Origin: Ostrinia nubilalis
Lineage: Eukaryota > Arthropoda > Insecta > Lepidoptera > Crambidae
Assembly (NCBI RefSeq): GCF_963855985.1
Contig: NC_087104.1
Span: 1,860,001-1,924,000, forward strand
DNA: 64,000 bases
Reading direction: 5' to 3'
Made by a program: the position numbers and the translations under genes
Part shown: piece by piece, positions 19,262 to 30,387 of the stretch
Numbering within the stretch: position 1 is the first letter of the stretch
How the letters are laid out: every line of letters starts with the position of its first letter
Notes under the pieces: generated by a model
The model's input: the letters and a program-made list of their open reading frames with translations, nothing else
Told to the model about the DNA's origin: nothing
Database searches by the model: none

Positions 19262-19977
19262 ATGTATGACGGATTGTAAGTATATTGTACAGCGTCCTTG
19301 GCGGATACTTTCAAGAACTAAAATCGTGTGAATTCCTATTAATAACGAATGCCTTCTAGGTCTTTTTTGTAATTTCGGTATTTTGAGGTTTAGAGAGAGC
19401 GCGGTGCTATCGGTTTACGCGTTGCTCTCGTCTACGTGATTTGGAATTTTATTTGTTGAAAGATTTTAGGCTTCTTACATGTAATCAATGTGGGTGGTAC
19501 TGAAATGTTTTTATATTTTCTTGTTTGGCTATAATTTGTTGAAAATTGAACGTGATATTTTTTATTTCAGGCTCTACCACGAAGCCTGGTATTTCATCAT
19601 AATAATTAATACACGCTCAGCTTAATTTACGCTAAGTATGATCGAACACAAAACTTCGTTGCAAAAATTGTGTTACAGTTAAACAAAAATCAAGTCGCTC
19701 ACGAAACCCCTACATTTAGTACACAATAGGGAGGGAGGCTAGCGAACAAACGCCCGTCGGACGATCGGGCTATTGTTGCATTTGCCCCATTTCGTACAGA
19801 ATGGGGATTATGGCACACCCGATAGCCGATATCTCGAACAGTGCAGTATTTTGTAACGTGTATCCATGATACGGTTTTAAAATTGATAAAATGGTATTTG
19901 CGACACGCTCGCTTACTTGTAAGAAAAGAACCTGTATTACTGAAATTCTTTTACAAGAAATATTAAAGATTTCACCC
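19262..19977. other. Intergenic, no gene seen
   Basis: Unassigned. The only notable word is a short hairpin-like CGCCCGTCGGACGATCGGGC near 19750. Confidence 0.3.
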
Positions 19978-20245
19978 GTGGCAGAGGAAGACCGCCCAAA
20001 AGATGGACAGATGACATCGGGAAACAAGCTGGAATTAACTGGATACAAGTGAAAGAAAGAAAGAAAGAAAGAAAGAAAAAATGTTTATTCAGTATCATCG
20101 ACAATACACTTACAATACTTAACATTATTTAATGAGAAGGTAATTACAATGATACTGAAAAGGTATCCACTCAGCATGGTTCAAGTGGTCAGGGACAGGA
20201 GTTGATGGAAGATTGAAAAGGAGGCCTATGTTCGAAGATCCCAAA
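19978..20245 (+). pseudogene. RTE-type 3' fragment split by a (GAAA)n-tailed insert
   Basis: AGAGGAAGACCGCCCAAAAGATGGACAGATGACATC reads RGRPPKRWTDDI, the closing segment of RTE ORF2. The continuation (GATTGAAAAGGAGGCCTATGTTC) appears only at about 20210. Between them lie (GAAA)n at 20051-20076 and about 115 bp beginning AATGTTTATTCAG. The insert reads in reverse as an AATAAA-containing 3' end with a (TTTC)n tail, so a short retroposon probably interrupts the RTE fragment. Confidence 0.55.
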
Positions 20246-21640
20246 AGCTGTTATAGATAGTAGACTAGCGGCCGCCTGCGACTTTGTACGCTGTAACGTT
20301 GCGTTTTTCAGTTGTTTTTCACAAATTGATTTTCTTCTTGATATTTGGATTTAGGATACCACTAGCGACATCTATTGGCGTGCTTTAGAAGTGGTTTGCA
20401 ATAGATGGCGCTTTTTGCTCAGTCAATTCAAATATATTTTATTGAAACATTTCCTAATGTTTTTATTTTGGTTATTCTATTTTTTAATGGAATATTTTCA
20501 GTGTTCTGGAAATTGTTTTCATCATGGTTTTTATTAGTATTTACTTTTTCAAGCGGCGAAACGAAACGTATCGCGATGTCTATGACTCGCGGCTGTCAGT
20601 TGAGCTGTCAAATCACTTTGGAATTTTGGTCGATCGTGCGCAACCGCAATTTTATTATTTTCTGGGATGTAATCCCCTGTGTTTCAAATCGTGTGATGCA
20701 GAATGCATCCACGATAATTTCTTAATATATTTTAAAAATGAACACACATGAGGTAAGTTCCCGTCGGAGAATTTATTTATTTTTCGTGATTGATATTTTT
20801 CGTATTCCAGTACGTGGTATTTCATGTGATCGTTTCTTTCAGAAATTCCCTAAATCCTATTCGGATGAGGGTTGGGTTGCTGAAGACTGCGAGTGAAGTT
20901 CAAATTAGCGAGCAGTCTTCGTAAGTATTTGTTTCCTATTGCGGGTTTTTTCATAACCTAATGCCACGTTCCACATGTGATGCTGACACTCGTATTTTTC
21001 GTTTCAGATGCGGGATATTTTACATTTTATAGTTCAAATATTTTTCAATTTTACGATTTTACATTTTACGATATTTTGCATTTTAGAGACATTTTATATT
21101 TTAGATATTTCAATATTTCATATTGATTTCTCATCATTTCGTATAAATTATTTCTCCTTTCTAAACTGCTGATCTCTTCGCATTTCCTCCTTGTTATCAA
21201 ACCTCTGTCTCTGCAAGAGTTTGAACGCTTTCCTGTCGAGGAGATGCAAGAGCTTCATCTGGCACTGCGCGCTTGAGGCCGTGGAGGACGCTGCTTGTAG
21301 CCTAAAAGTGTGCGAGACCCGTTGGACCCCGGAAGAAGAGAGGAACGTTCAGGGTAACGGCTTATAACCGCATGGCTTCCAAGGTACCCACTTTTCCATC
21401 CTTCAAGTAGGAGTCTTTCCGACCTGACATCGCGCAGTTATCTTAACTAGTAGAGTCTTTTAATATTTAGGCTGAGTTTTAAGAAATTTGTAGTGGCAAT
21501 AATATTCACCAAACCGAACCTAATTAACGACCCTGAATCCCTTGAGATTGGCACTATCTATTACAGTAGTTATAATATCGTAATTGTCAACTGTATACGA
21601 GCTTATGAGACAAAATAAATTGTATCAATTGAGAGGGAGC
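20246..21640. other. No gene assigned; splice-like signals present
   Basis: A fragment of the GCGGCCGCCTGCGACTT Helitron-like end lies at 20266-20285. A small inverted pair GACATCTATTG / CAATAGATGGCG lies at 20367-20411. Donor-like and acceptor-like signals occur at 20752, 20810/20841, 20921 and 21007 (see findings). A low-complexity TTTTACATTTTACGA tract is at 21030-21120. Frames at 20405-20751 show no motif. Confidence 0.35.
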
Positions 21641-21648
21641 TGTTTTAT

Positions 21649-21765
21649 TTACATTTTTTTAATTTCATACAAGGAACGGTAACTCTTATAAATTTCTGCA
21701 AGCCGGACAACCTCTTTTTCACGTGCAGACAACTCACCATCTTCTCCGTCTGCACCGGTGGCGGT
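21649..21765 (-). CDS. Possible terminal coding exon, unknown protein
   Basis: Read in reverse, a charged, helix-like frame (GADGEDGELSAREKEVV, then RLAEIYKSYRSLYEIKKM) ends at TAA (21651-21649). The stop overlaps an AATAAA word as TAAATAAA. There is an in-frame stop just upstream, so if real the frame must enter by splicing or be a broken piece; the Helitron-like element at 21820 begins about 55 bp away. I do not recognise the protein. It could be a transposon fragment. Confidence 0.25.
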   Translation of the reverse strand, partial: TATGADGEDGELSAREKEVVRLAEIYKSYRSLYEIKKM

Positions 21766-21819
21766 TCAATTCCAGTCACCAAGCCGCCAGGAAAAAATCC
21801 TTTCAAATCCTTTTGCAAC

Positions 21820-22015
21820 GCGTGGATCCCGTTTTACCCCCTTAGTGGTGGAGTTTCGTAAAATCCTTTCTTAGCGGATGCCTTTGTCATAACATCTACC
21901 TACATGCCTAATTTCAGCCCGATCCATCCAATGGTTTGGGCTGTGCGTTGATAAATCACTATGTCAGTCAGTCAGTCAGTCACCTTTGAGTTATTTATAT
22001 TTAGATAGATTAAAG
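21820..22015 (-). mobile_element. Helitron-like fragment, GCGTGGATCCCGTTTTACC class
   Basis: Shares ACGCGTGGATCCCGTTTTA, GGAGTTTCGTAAAATCC, GGTTTGGGCTGTGCGTTGAT and GTCAGTCAGTCAGTCACC with copies at 27895, 29648, 49070 and 61838. In complete relatives this class ends with a GC hairpin and CTAG. Confidence 0.65.
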
Positions 22016-22854
22016 ATTTCTAAGCATGCTAGTCAAGCTGTTCTGAATAAAATTGTGTGAACACACGCGCGTGCTACAGTTTAAATAACTTTAAATTATG
22101 TACATACAAATATGAGTTAGTTTGACGACTCCTTCATTCACAAATAAGTCGCTTATTTGGCACTGATTTTAAAATGTTTGGTTTTAATTAAAAAAATAAG
22201 TAATGCAATTGTAACGATAGATTCTCTAAATCTGCGGGCAACGAGAGCTATTGTGAGCTCAATCTGTAGAAAGTAAAAACAGTTTATTATCATGAAAAAT
22301 AAAATCTACCATTTGTAAAACGTGCCTTTCACTATCGTTCTTACCAGAAAACTGCAATATTAAACAAAAACACAGCTTATTTTATTTTCTACAAACTAAA
22401 TGCAAAATGGTAGGGTATTTTCGCTACACATGAAAATTGCGTATGTTTTTACTGTGCTATGAAATATGCAGGGAAAATGAGGCTGGGTACAATGACGGAA
22501 TGCTGGTCAGATACGTACAGGGCGATTTTATTTTAGTAGTATGAAGCTTTGCTATGAAACATTAGGGTGGCTATAAAACATCTATCATTGAACATCATGT
22601 TTACACGTTACATACGTGTCTCAATCGTTTGTACATGAGGCATATCAATTTAATTGAAAAAATGTAAGCTAATATGATTATGTAGGTACTGGCTTAGTGG
22701 AATTATGTGGCCATGTAGAATAAATATTGTTAACCGGTTGAAATTGAATGTTCCGATATCCCAAAATTAGGTAAATATAATTTGTTAAAATTCACTGTGG
22801 GTCTGATGACTGTTTATAACTATCTTTGTGACTAAACTATTAGTGGTAGAGCTT
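22016..22854. other. Intergenic, no gene seen
   Basis: Unassigned AT-rich DNA. Confidence 0.3.
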
Positions 22855-22995
22855 TTTTTATGCATAACAACGCAGATATTTGACCGAAATCGCACCTGGC
22901 GTTAAGTGAGATGCAGTCTTGGATGGTACATTATTATCTGCCCTGTAAGTGCCAATTCACTCTCGCCTTGAAAAGGCTGCTTAATTAGAATTAGA
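22855..22995 (-). pseudogene. Jockey-clade 3' end fragment
   Basis: Starts with a T run (reverse poly(A)) and TATGCATAACAACGCAG, then the 3' UTR GCACCTGGCGTTAAGTGAG, CTGCCCTGTAAGTGCC and CTCTCGCCTTGAAAAGGC. The last words code in reverse for the end of the Jockey RT tail. Same family as 50922-51240. Confidence 0.65.
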
Positions 22996-24129
22996 ATGTA
23001 TTTCCATCACGAACATGATACTCCCATGCCAATCCCATGATCACATTAAACATGTTCATATTTTATAAGCCAGTGCCCATTGAATGAATATTTTGGTTCT
23101 TTAGTATTTTGCTTGCACACTCCGATAAAATGGTACAATAAAGAGCGTGACGCAACCGTTTAATAAGCCAATGGAGGGTAGTGCTTGAATTTTGAGATTG
23201 AACGTGTATATTTTTTGCGAGTTTGCCACTTTAGTTTGGCTAGACATAAGAGGGAAAGTTTTAGTATATTAAATTGGATGGAGCAGTTTCAGAATGTAAT
23301 GTTTCCACTAAAGATGCGTGAGGAACTGAGGATGCGTATACTGGTACACAGGGCCGCCTTTATCTTGGGATCCTTAGATGATCAAGGGTGCCCTTTTTCT
23401 TTCGTATAACTATCAGTATTCACAGGTTATTGTTTATATACTTTTCGGTAAGCAGTCGGGGGCCCCTACGATCGTGAGTACGTGCCCAGAGTGCCCAGTT
23501 TAAAAGAGGAGCTTGGGTATGCAATCCATTGCTTCCGAAAGATGTAGTAACTTTCTCTGAGTTAAAAAAGAACTTGAACGGACAATGCGTAACGTGTAAA
23601 GCGGGTAACAGGGTGGTGAAGGTTACGTATTAGGCTCTTTTCAAAACTGTACGTACGTGTCTCGTAGCTCGCAACACCGACTAGTACGCATGGCATACAT
23701 TACTCGCACAAATTCCTCGCTCGCATACTACCATTAACCTTTCGTGGTTGTTTATCATAAATCACGTCTATCTATTTGTACTTATCTCAGAATTTCTATC
23801 CCGGAATGTACGAAATAACCTTACAAAACGAAGTAAGAGTACAAAAAGAATCCATGCAAAGCCAGGGTCGGTCACTAGTGGAATATAAGTAGCATAGCCA
23901 TCCGATATCCACGTCCATATTACTTTACATGACTAAATCGAAAAAAATCCCATGTTACGCCAAGGGCTTTTGTTTGCCACATAAAAGAGGATATGTAGGA
24001 TGCGTAGTCTGCCATGCCACAGAAAATAAGGAAGAAACAGCCCGTTACTCTGAGCATTTTGAAGTGTAAACTAATACGCGCCTGTATTCACAAACACACA
24101 ACGGCAACGCACCTGTGACTACGGGTGTC
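22996..24129. other. Intergenic, no gene seen
   Basis: Unassigned. The 74-aa frame at 23185-23409 has no motif. 23640-23720 is rich in CGTACG and CTCGC words but forms no clear palindrome. Confidence 0.3.
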
Positions 24130-24324
24130 TATGGGCGACGGTAATCACTTACCATCAGGTGATCCATCTAGTCTTCTCGTTTGCCTCCTGTCACATAAAA
24201 AAAACAATGCTTGCTTAGGTGAAGCAGCAAATCGAATGCACAGCGTTGAATAGAGCTCTGTGATTGGTTCGTATGTCACCCTGTGTGTTCCCGCGGACTA
24301 TGAGACCTCATAGTAATGTTTAGG
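24077..24324. mobile_element. MITE of the CGCCCGTATTCACAAA family, interrupted
   Basis: The left end (CGCCTGTATTCACAAAC) is separated from the rest (AATGCTTGCTTAGGTGAAGC...ACCTCATAGTAATGTTT, 24207-24324) by a non-LTR 3' tail with poly(A) (24130-24205: AATCACTTACCATCAGGTGA, then an A run). Related copies at 33571, 36974, 40213 and 60624 lack this insert. Confidence 0.6.
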
Positions 24325-24351
24325 AATTCGGGCTCTTGAATATGAATCTTT

Positions 24352-24435
24352 TCAGCCACGGGATGTCCACTGTTGAACATAATCCTCCCCAATGATTTCC
24401 AGATTGGACGGTTGGTAGCGGCCTGCGTCCATGTT
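24352..24435 (-). mobile_element. RTE-clade 3' end fragment
   Basis: Core CAGCCACGGGATGTCCACTG, TTGAACATAATCCTCCCC and GGTTGGTAGCGGCCTGC, reverse of the RTE ORF2 end. Only the terminal portion remains. Confidence 0.65.
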
Positions 24436-24638
24436 CCTATTAGTTTAAAAATGCTTTAAATATTTAACCTCACTTGATTCAAAATCATTACTGAATGAGT
24501 CATACGAACAGATTAATGAATAGAAGTGCTGGAACTTATGATCTTAATGGTATAGGGTAATTTAGTCAGTGATGATGTCAAATGATGACAGTATAGTTGA
24601 TGACGTAATTATGTGCAAAGTGTATTAAATTAAATTTT

Positions 24639-24664
24639 AATACGTGCTAGTACTAGCACGTATT
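24639..24664. repeat. Perfect 26-bp palindrome
   Basis: Two 13-bp halves, AATACGTGCTAGT and its exact reverse complement, meet at GTAC (24651 region). It abuts the Helitron-like element that begins at 24673. Confidence 0.8.
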
Positions 24665-24672
24665 TTATTAAC

Positions 24673-24888
24673 AACTAGCTTTCCGCCCGCGGCTTCGCGC
24701 GCGTGGACTACATTATCTACATATTTTACGGAACCCTATTTTTTTCCAAAATAAAATGTAGCCCATGTTGTTCGTGGATAATGTAGCTTTCGAATGGTGA
24801 AATAATTTTTAAAAACGGTCCAGTAGTTTTTGAGCCTATTCATTACAACCAAACAAACAAAGTTTTCCTCTTTAAAATATTAGTGGAG
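24673..24888 (-). mobile_element. Helitron-like fragment
   Basis: Begins CTAGCTTTCCGCCCGCGGCT, i.e. a reverse GC hairpin plus CTAG. It ends near AAACAAACAAAGTTTTCC and TTTAAAATATTAGTGGAGAT, words common to this class. Non-coding. Confidence 0.55.
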
Positions 24889-25080
24889 ATGTTTAACAAT
24901 TTTTTTTTTTTTGCTCTATGTTAATTTGTAAGTATGATTATATTTTTAGTACCGAATAAATATTTTTTCTTTCTTCTTCTTTCTTTCTTTTTTTTTTATG
25001 CTAGACAAGGCAGGTATTTGACCGCAATCGCAATTTACCACCAGAACTTAAAATAACATAACTTTTGCTGGCTGATCTCT
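24889..25080. repeat. Retroposon tails: (TTTC)n and Jockey-type 3' end
   Basis: ACCGAATAAATATTTTTTCT followed by TTCTTTCTTTC looks like an AATAAA-bearing 3' end with a (TTTC)n tail on the plus strand. It abuts a reverse Jockey-type end (T run, TATGCTAGACAAGGCAGGTA, TTTGACCGCAATCGC). Confidence 0.5.
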
Positions 25081-25332
25081 CCAGGCTACACAGTGGGATG
25101 TGTAGTCAACCAGGCTGTTCTATATTTACGTCACGAACGATATAAAAGTACTTTCCTTTGCCCTTCAAGCTCAGGGCGTTGGGACTTCGGAAGTTTTGAA
25201 TCGAGAAAAAAGACTTTATTTGGTAGTTAGTATAATATGTTATTCGCGGTCTGCTTGTGTGAGGGTGCTATTTTGATAATTTTGTTTTTAGTTGTTACTA
25301 AGGTATACTTAAAATGAGAACCCTGCGCTACT

Positions 25333-25453
25333 AAGGGTGGGTTGCACCACCTAATTTTGACGGTAACGTCAGATAACAGGTGATTTTTGTATGGAGTTTG
25401 ACAGATATTTGACGTTTGTCACAGTTAAAGTAAGATGGTGCAACCCAGCCTAA
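25333..25453. mobile_element. GGCTGGGTTGCACCA-family MITE, copy 2
   Basis: GGGTGGGTTGCACCA ... ATGGTGCAACCCAGCC with TAA on both sides, an intact TWA duplication. Arms are complementary across most of the element. Confidence 0.82.
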
Positions 25454-27149
25454 GTAGTGACGTATACAGAGTGTACAAATTCCGATTGTAATGAATTAAC
25501 TTTTAAAATAAAATTAAAGAAATTAAATCACAAGCTGCACTAAAGTCATATTAGGAATATTATAAACTCACACTTTATCTGAACAGATTTCGAGACCCAT
25601 TTTACCCGAATATCAAACTCTACGAGTATGATAATGGTCAGTCATTTGTTTTTGACGATATTTTAAATAAACTATAAAGCAAACTATAAACACTCACTTT
25701 ATGTTGCTCAATCGTAGCTTTAGTTAAGCCAAAGTTTTGATTACGTGAAATGCTTATTGCTTTTAGCAATAACTGTTAACAAGGCAAACGCAACATAAAT
25801 AATTTCTAACATCAGCCTCAAAATTACACTAATGCCAGCCACTGGCCATAAGCACACTTGAAGCTTTTACGCCATTCAAATTGCCATTTCCGTCCGCCAA
25901 AAGCTTGGTAACATTTAAAAACAAAAGTTGGTAATTGCTATTAAAACTCACGGAACCCCTTCAATGATTCTGAGCTTTATTTTTCGTTCGTCATATAGCA
26001 GCTTTATGTGTTTCGCTATCAACTTTTTGCCTGAGCTTTTGTTGATGTTAATGTGTTTCTTTCTTTAAGCGCGACGCACACTGTCGACATCATAGAGAGA
26101 TGCCAACTAATGCGCTGAGTTCGAAACTCAGTGTCGCATTAGAAATTCACACACACAAAGTAATCAAATTATGTGCTCATTAATTATCCACTGCGTATCA
26201 GTACTCAAAATTCGAATAATCTTTAGTTCTACGCAAGCAATGTATGAGCAATGTGTTCTGTTTTTGGGCATATTGCTGCGACACCGGCCCCGCCCCCTTG
26301 TCACATCTCCCTTTAGTTTCTGTGATCTGTGGTCCACATAAGTTTGAAATTAACGGCTGTCTGTGGCAAACATAATATTTTTAGTAGCCAACATAAAAAT
26401 AATGATAGGTACGGTAAGGTATCATTACATTAGAAAATGTGTCGTTCTTCTTGTATTTTTCACATCCTTATTATCAGTGTTGTTCAAAACTGTTTATTTT
26501 AATATTGTGGATGTGGAAATGTTAATATACATTTCCACATCCACATCTTTATAATTTGAATTATTGCAATGTCTCTTGATTTTTCTCCAGAATAGTGTTA
26601 CGAATTAATTTTTAAAATTATATGATTATTATGTAGAAGTTGTTCATTTAGAAGATTTAGACCACGGGCAAAGAAAATTCCAATAAAAATACTTTCAAAT
26701 GTGCACCGTGTGCGCGGACCCTTATTAAAATATACGCACCTATTTTCAGTCGGTTTGTTGTTATTACGAAACTTCATGTTTTACCTTCAAAAGGCCGTTG
26801 ACTAAGTTATATTATACTGCTGTATTAAAATACCCGTATCCTTAGCTAATTTAAAATGGTAATATACTTTGAAGTTGTTGAGATATTAATATTAAAATGA
26901 ATAAGGGAATGGCTATTAGGTATATTAATAAGTTCAGAAACTTCTAGTGATTTTTCACTGAAAGAACAGTAACTGTACTGTTGTAGATAGGACTTGAACC
27001 CACGATCTCTTTCTTAGTTACAGAGACAAGGGTAAATTCGTTGATGTTGTGACGAAATTGTGATATTTGGTCTCGTCTGTAGGAGTACGAAACTTTAATC
27101 TACGGGAGGTACCTGTGTGAGCCAGGCAGGTTAGAAAGGCTTTGGTTCA
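25454..27149. other. Intergenic, no gene seen; one perfect hairpin
   Basis: Unassigned DNA. At 26506-26545 a 17-bp perfect stem (TGTGGATGTGGAAATGT) with a 6-nt loop is notable. The frame at 26363-26554 runs through this hairpin and is not a gene. Confidence 0.35.
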
Positions 27150-27550
27150 TCATCATCATCGTTTCAGCCACAGGACGTCCACTGTTGAACATAGGCCTCC
27201 CCCAATGACTTCCACATCGCACGGTTGGTAGCGGCCTGCATCCAGCGCCTTCCCGCTATCCTTATCAGGTCGTCGGTCCACCTTGTAGGTGAACGTCCCA
27301 CGCTGCGTTTTCCGGTGCGTGGCCTCCACTCCAGAACCTTGCTGCCCCATCGGCCGTCAGTTTTGCGTACTATGTGCCCTGCCCATTGCCACTTCAGCTT
27401 GGTAATCCGTCGGGCTATGTCAGCGACTTTAGTTCGTTTACGGATCTCCTCATTTCTGATTCAATCTCGCAAAGAAACACCGAGCATAGCTCTTTCCATA
27501 GCACGCTCTGCAATTTGGAGCTCCTTTATGAGTCTAAAGTCCTATAGTCC
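27150..27550 (-). pseudogene. RTE-clade ORF2 C-terminus and (CAT)n tail
   Basis: The longest RTE tail here. Reverse reading gives the closing ORF2 segment with a DGRWGSKVLEW-type motif, VGR.PTRWTDDL and a WKSLGEAYVQQWTS-type end, then a stop and (ATG)n. The computed 64-aa frame at 27156-27350 is the neighbouring frame of this DNA. Upstream (27360-27540) further ORF2 sequence is present but the copy stops there, so it is 5'-truncated. Confidence 0.75.
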
Positions 27551-27894
27551 TATGCTAAGTCCTACATAAGTCTTAAATTAAACAAGAAACCATAATTCTA
27601 CGAATAACACTGATTACATTTTCATTCGCAACAACAACAAGATTTCGATTAGCCCCTCCAACTTCTAAAGAACCAATTTAAAAGGTTAATTAGTTCGGGA
27701 AGTGGTAAATACTAGAATATCGGTTACAAATTGATGGTTGCCTTTGGGATTCCGGTTTAACTTTGTGGAACTAATTGATTTCTTGATTGAAGTGGAAACT
27801 ATAAAATTCCCACTTTGGAATTCAACTTCGAAAGTTGGAGTCACAATTAGAGATAGGTTTCAATTAGTATAATTAATTCCTTTTTATGCTAACA

Positions 27895-28034
27895 CTAGCG
27901 GCCGCCCGCGACTTCGTACGCGTGGATCCCGTTTTACCCCCTTAGGGGCGGAGTTTCGTAAAATCCTTTCTTAGCGGATGCCTACGTTATAACATCTACC
28001 TGCATGCCAAATTTCAGCCCGATCCGTCCAATTA
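27895..28034 (-). mobile_element. Helitron-like fragment, GCGTGGATCCCG class
   Basis: CTAGCGGCCGCCCGCGACTT (reverse hairpin and CTAG end), then TACGCGTGGATCCCG and GCATGCCAAATTTCAGCCC. It breaks off at GATCCGTCCAATTA, where the GGTTTGGGCTG part should follow. Confidence 0.68.
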
Positions 28035-29640
28035 TAATTATTCTTTAAATAAATCTAGCGATGTTTTAGGGATTTTGTAACACTTGCCGAACTTTTATCA
28101 TGAAAACATCTGCTAAAATTAAATTTGAATATTTGCTGCATTTTACTTTGTGTTTATTATGAATATTAACACTCTGTTGAAAAAAATATTTTTGTATTTA
28201 GGTAAAATAAAAATTCAATCGGTTTTGTTGCCACGCTTAAAAATAAATCGAGATTTTAGTTGTGCGGTTTTAAATTTGAATTTCCAATTCGAATGTGCTA
28301 ACAAATATTTTAATAAATCAAAACAAATCATCAGCTTTAACAAAAGTAATCGTTTAGAGACGGTTGAAATCGAATATTTTTTGTATCAACTTTTTACAAA
28401 CGTTTTAAAACAATTTCTTTTACTTTAGTCTAGAGTTTAAAGCAAAAGTATTATGTATGTAGAAATTCAGCTTTATTTCATTTTATTTTATTTATTAGGT
28501 ATATACTACATTTGACAATCGAGTTTTATTAGAAGATACTTACTTAAGTACCTACACATGGTTAGAAGTTAAGAGCTAGATTGACAACCTAATTGTATAC
28601 ACACAGTATAATTGAATATATTTATGTGGTTTTGTACTCGTATTACCTAATTAGGTACGTGCTCATTAGGTGTTGTGTTTTAAAGGTCAATTTTAGCAAA
28701 TTTTTTAACCTGTTAAAATATCAAATGGATTATAAATACCTAGTTCCAAACTTTACCAGCCACCTTAGAAAACTTATACATGATTTAATTTTAATCGGAT
28801 GGGATTTACGTCACAGATTAATTTGTTTCATAAAGGAACACTACACACAGTGGTTTTAATATGTAATCCTTACGATCGAATCTTCTAGAAGCTTCCAAAT
28901 CTCATTAAACAAGAAAGAGGTGTTTTATGTAACACTGAAAGCCATCAGTCTTCTTAATTTATTAAAAAGTTAAGACAGTAAAATTCAACATTCAACCCAA
29001 AGCATAATGCATAGAGACATTATTTAAATGAAACGTTAAACGCGTTTTGAGTTCAAACTATGCACAGTCGAAGCACATCAACCTATACACTTTTATCCTA
29101 ATAAAGACCCTATCACAACGATATAAGACACAAGAAGATATAACAGTGTTAAGCTTAGCGTGCTCTTCGTACATCATTTGCAAGTAAAAACTTAAACTAA
29201 GCATACTCCGGTGAAGTTAACCGACCTACCGTGAATCGGTAACTTACGGTGATAAATTTTAACTTGTACAGGTAAGTTTGAGCTCGTAAGACTTGACGGA
29301 TGGGTTAACAGTTTAGAAGTATTGCGCTAGTTCGCGGGTTGGTCTGGCTGAGTAGTTTCTATGTTTTAAACTCGATAATTTATGGTTTTGACCGTTTAAA
29401 CCTTATTAATCAAGTAATAGGGGTTCTCTTAAACCTCAAATAGGTACAAATCTATACCCAAGAATAGACTAAGGTCCATTATTGACCCGGATATTAAAAT
29501 TCTTTCAATCACAGGCTGAAATCATAGATTTCAGTTTGAATCTACTTTGAGCTTGATTCTTATAAGTAACTTTAGTGTCTTCTAGCCGGGTAAAAGCTTT
29601 CTTTACTGGATACTAAAGTTATAATATAAGACCTAAAATC
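28035..29640. other. Intergenic, no gene seen
   Basis: AT-rich. Frames at 28150-28428 and 28593-28859 are lysine/phenylalanine/leucine-rich readings of AT-rich DNA without motifs. Confidence 0.35.
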
Positions 29641-29647
29641 ACATTCA

Positions 29648-29722
29648 TCTATCTAAATATTATAACTCAAAGGTGACTGACTGACTGACTGACATAGTGA
29701 TCTATCAACGCACAGCCCAAAC
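29648..29722 (+). mobile_element. Helitron-like 5' end fragment, GTCAGTCAGTCAGTC class
   Basis: TCTATCTAAATATTATAACT, then CAAAGGTGACTGACTGACTG and GATCTATCAACGCACAGCCC, the reverse orientation of 21950-22012. Only the end with the ACTG tandem is present. Confidence 0.55.
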
Positions 29723-30212
29723 CACTGGAAATGAATAATAGATTTTCTATGCGAGATGCTAAAACTATTTATCAATTTATGAAACATTTAACGAGTAATT
29801 GAAAATAATTGTAGCAACACGCATGCAACAGCATTTTTCAGGAAATTAATAGGTAAATGAAATTAACTAATTCGCTTTGCTTTTAAGTAGCATAGGGTTT
29901 TAATTTGTTTTACTTTCGCAATTATTGAATTCATTTCAAATTCTAGGATAAAGGAAATCGTTGTAGATTCAAAATTACATCGAAACTCATCGCTTTATTA
30001 CAAAAAGTTAAACTCGCGTTTGACAGAAAGAATGAAAAATTGTTTATTTGGTTCAAACATAGTTACATGTTGAAGGATTAAAATACACATGGGGCAAAAC
30101 TTTCAGCCCCTTCCATGATAAGCATTTCTAAGATTATGATTTTTTATATTAGAATAATCTAGTAGATGACGTTTGCTTATTTAGCTATTAATTGATTGAT
30201 CCCTCGTTCGTC
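29723..30212. other. Intergenic, no gene seen
   Basis: Unassigned AT-rich DNA. Confidence 0.3.
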
Positions 30213-30216
30213 TTTT

Positions 30217-30325
30217 TCAGCCAAATGTCGTTCCTGGATAAAGGCCTCCCCCAAGGATTTCCACAACTAACGGTCCTACGCTGCCCGCATCCACGTGTTT
30301 CCCGCGACCTTCACTAGATTGATAT
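30217..30325 (-). mobile_element. RTE-clade 3' end fragment
   Basis: TTTTTCAGCCAAATGTCGTTC, AAAGGCCTCCCCCAAGGATT, CGCTGCCCGCATCCACG, matching the 9232 copy. Tail lost or decayed. Confidence 0.6.
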
Positions 30326-30387
30326 AAATTGATTGATCGTCTGGTTTAAAAAAATATTTACAAATAAGCGACGACTCGTCATTGTAT

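Noticed and set aside
26240..26345. Promoter or CpG-island-like GC patch
   Set aside because: A short GCCCCGCCCCC word alone is not evidence of a promoter, and no transcript feature is nearby.
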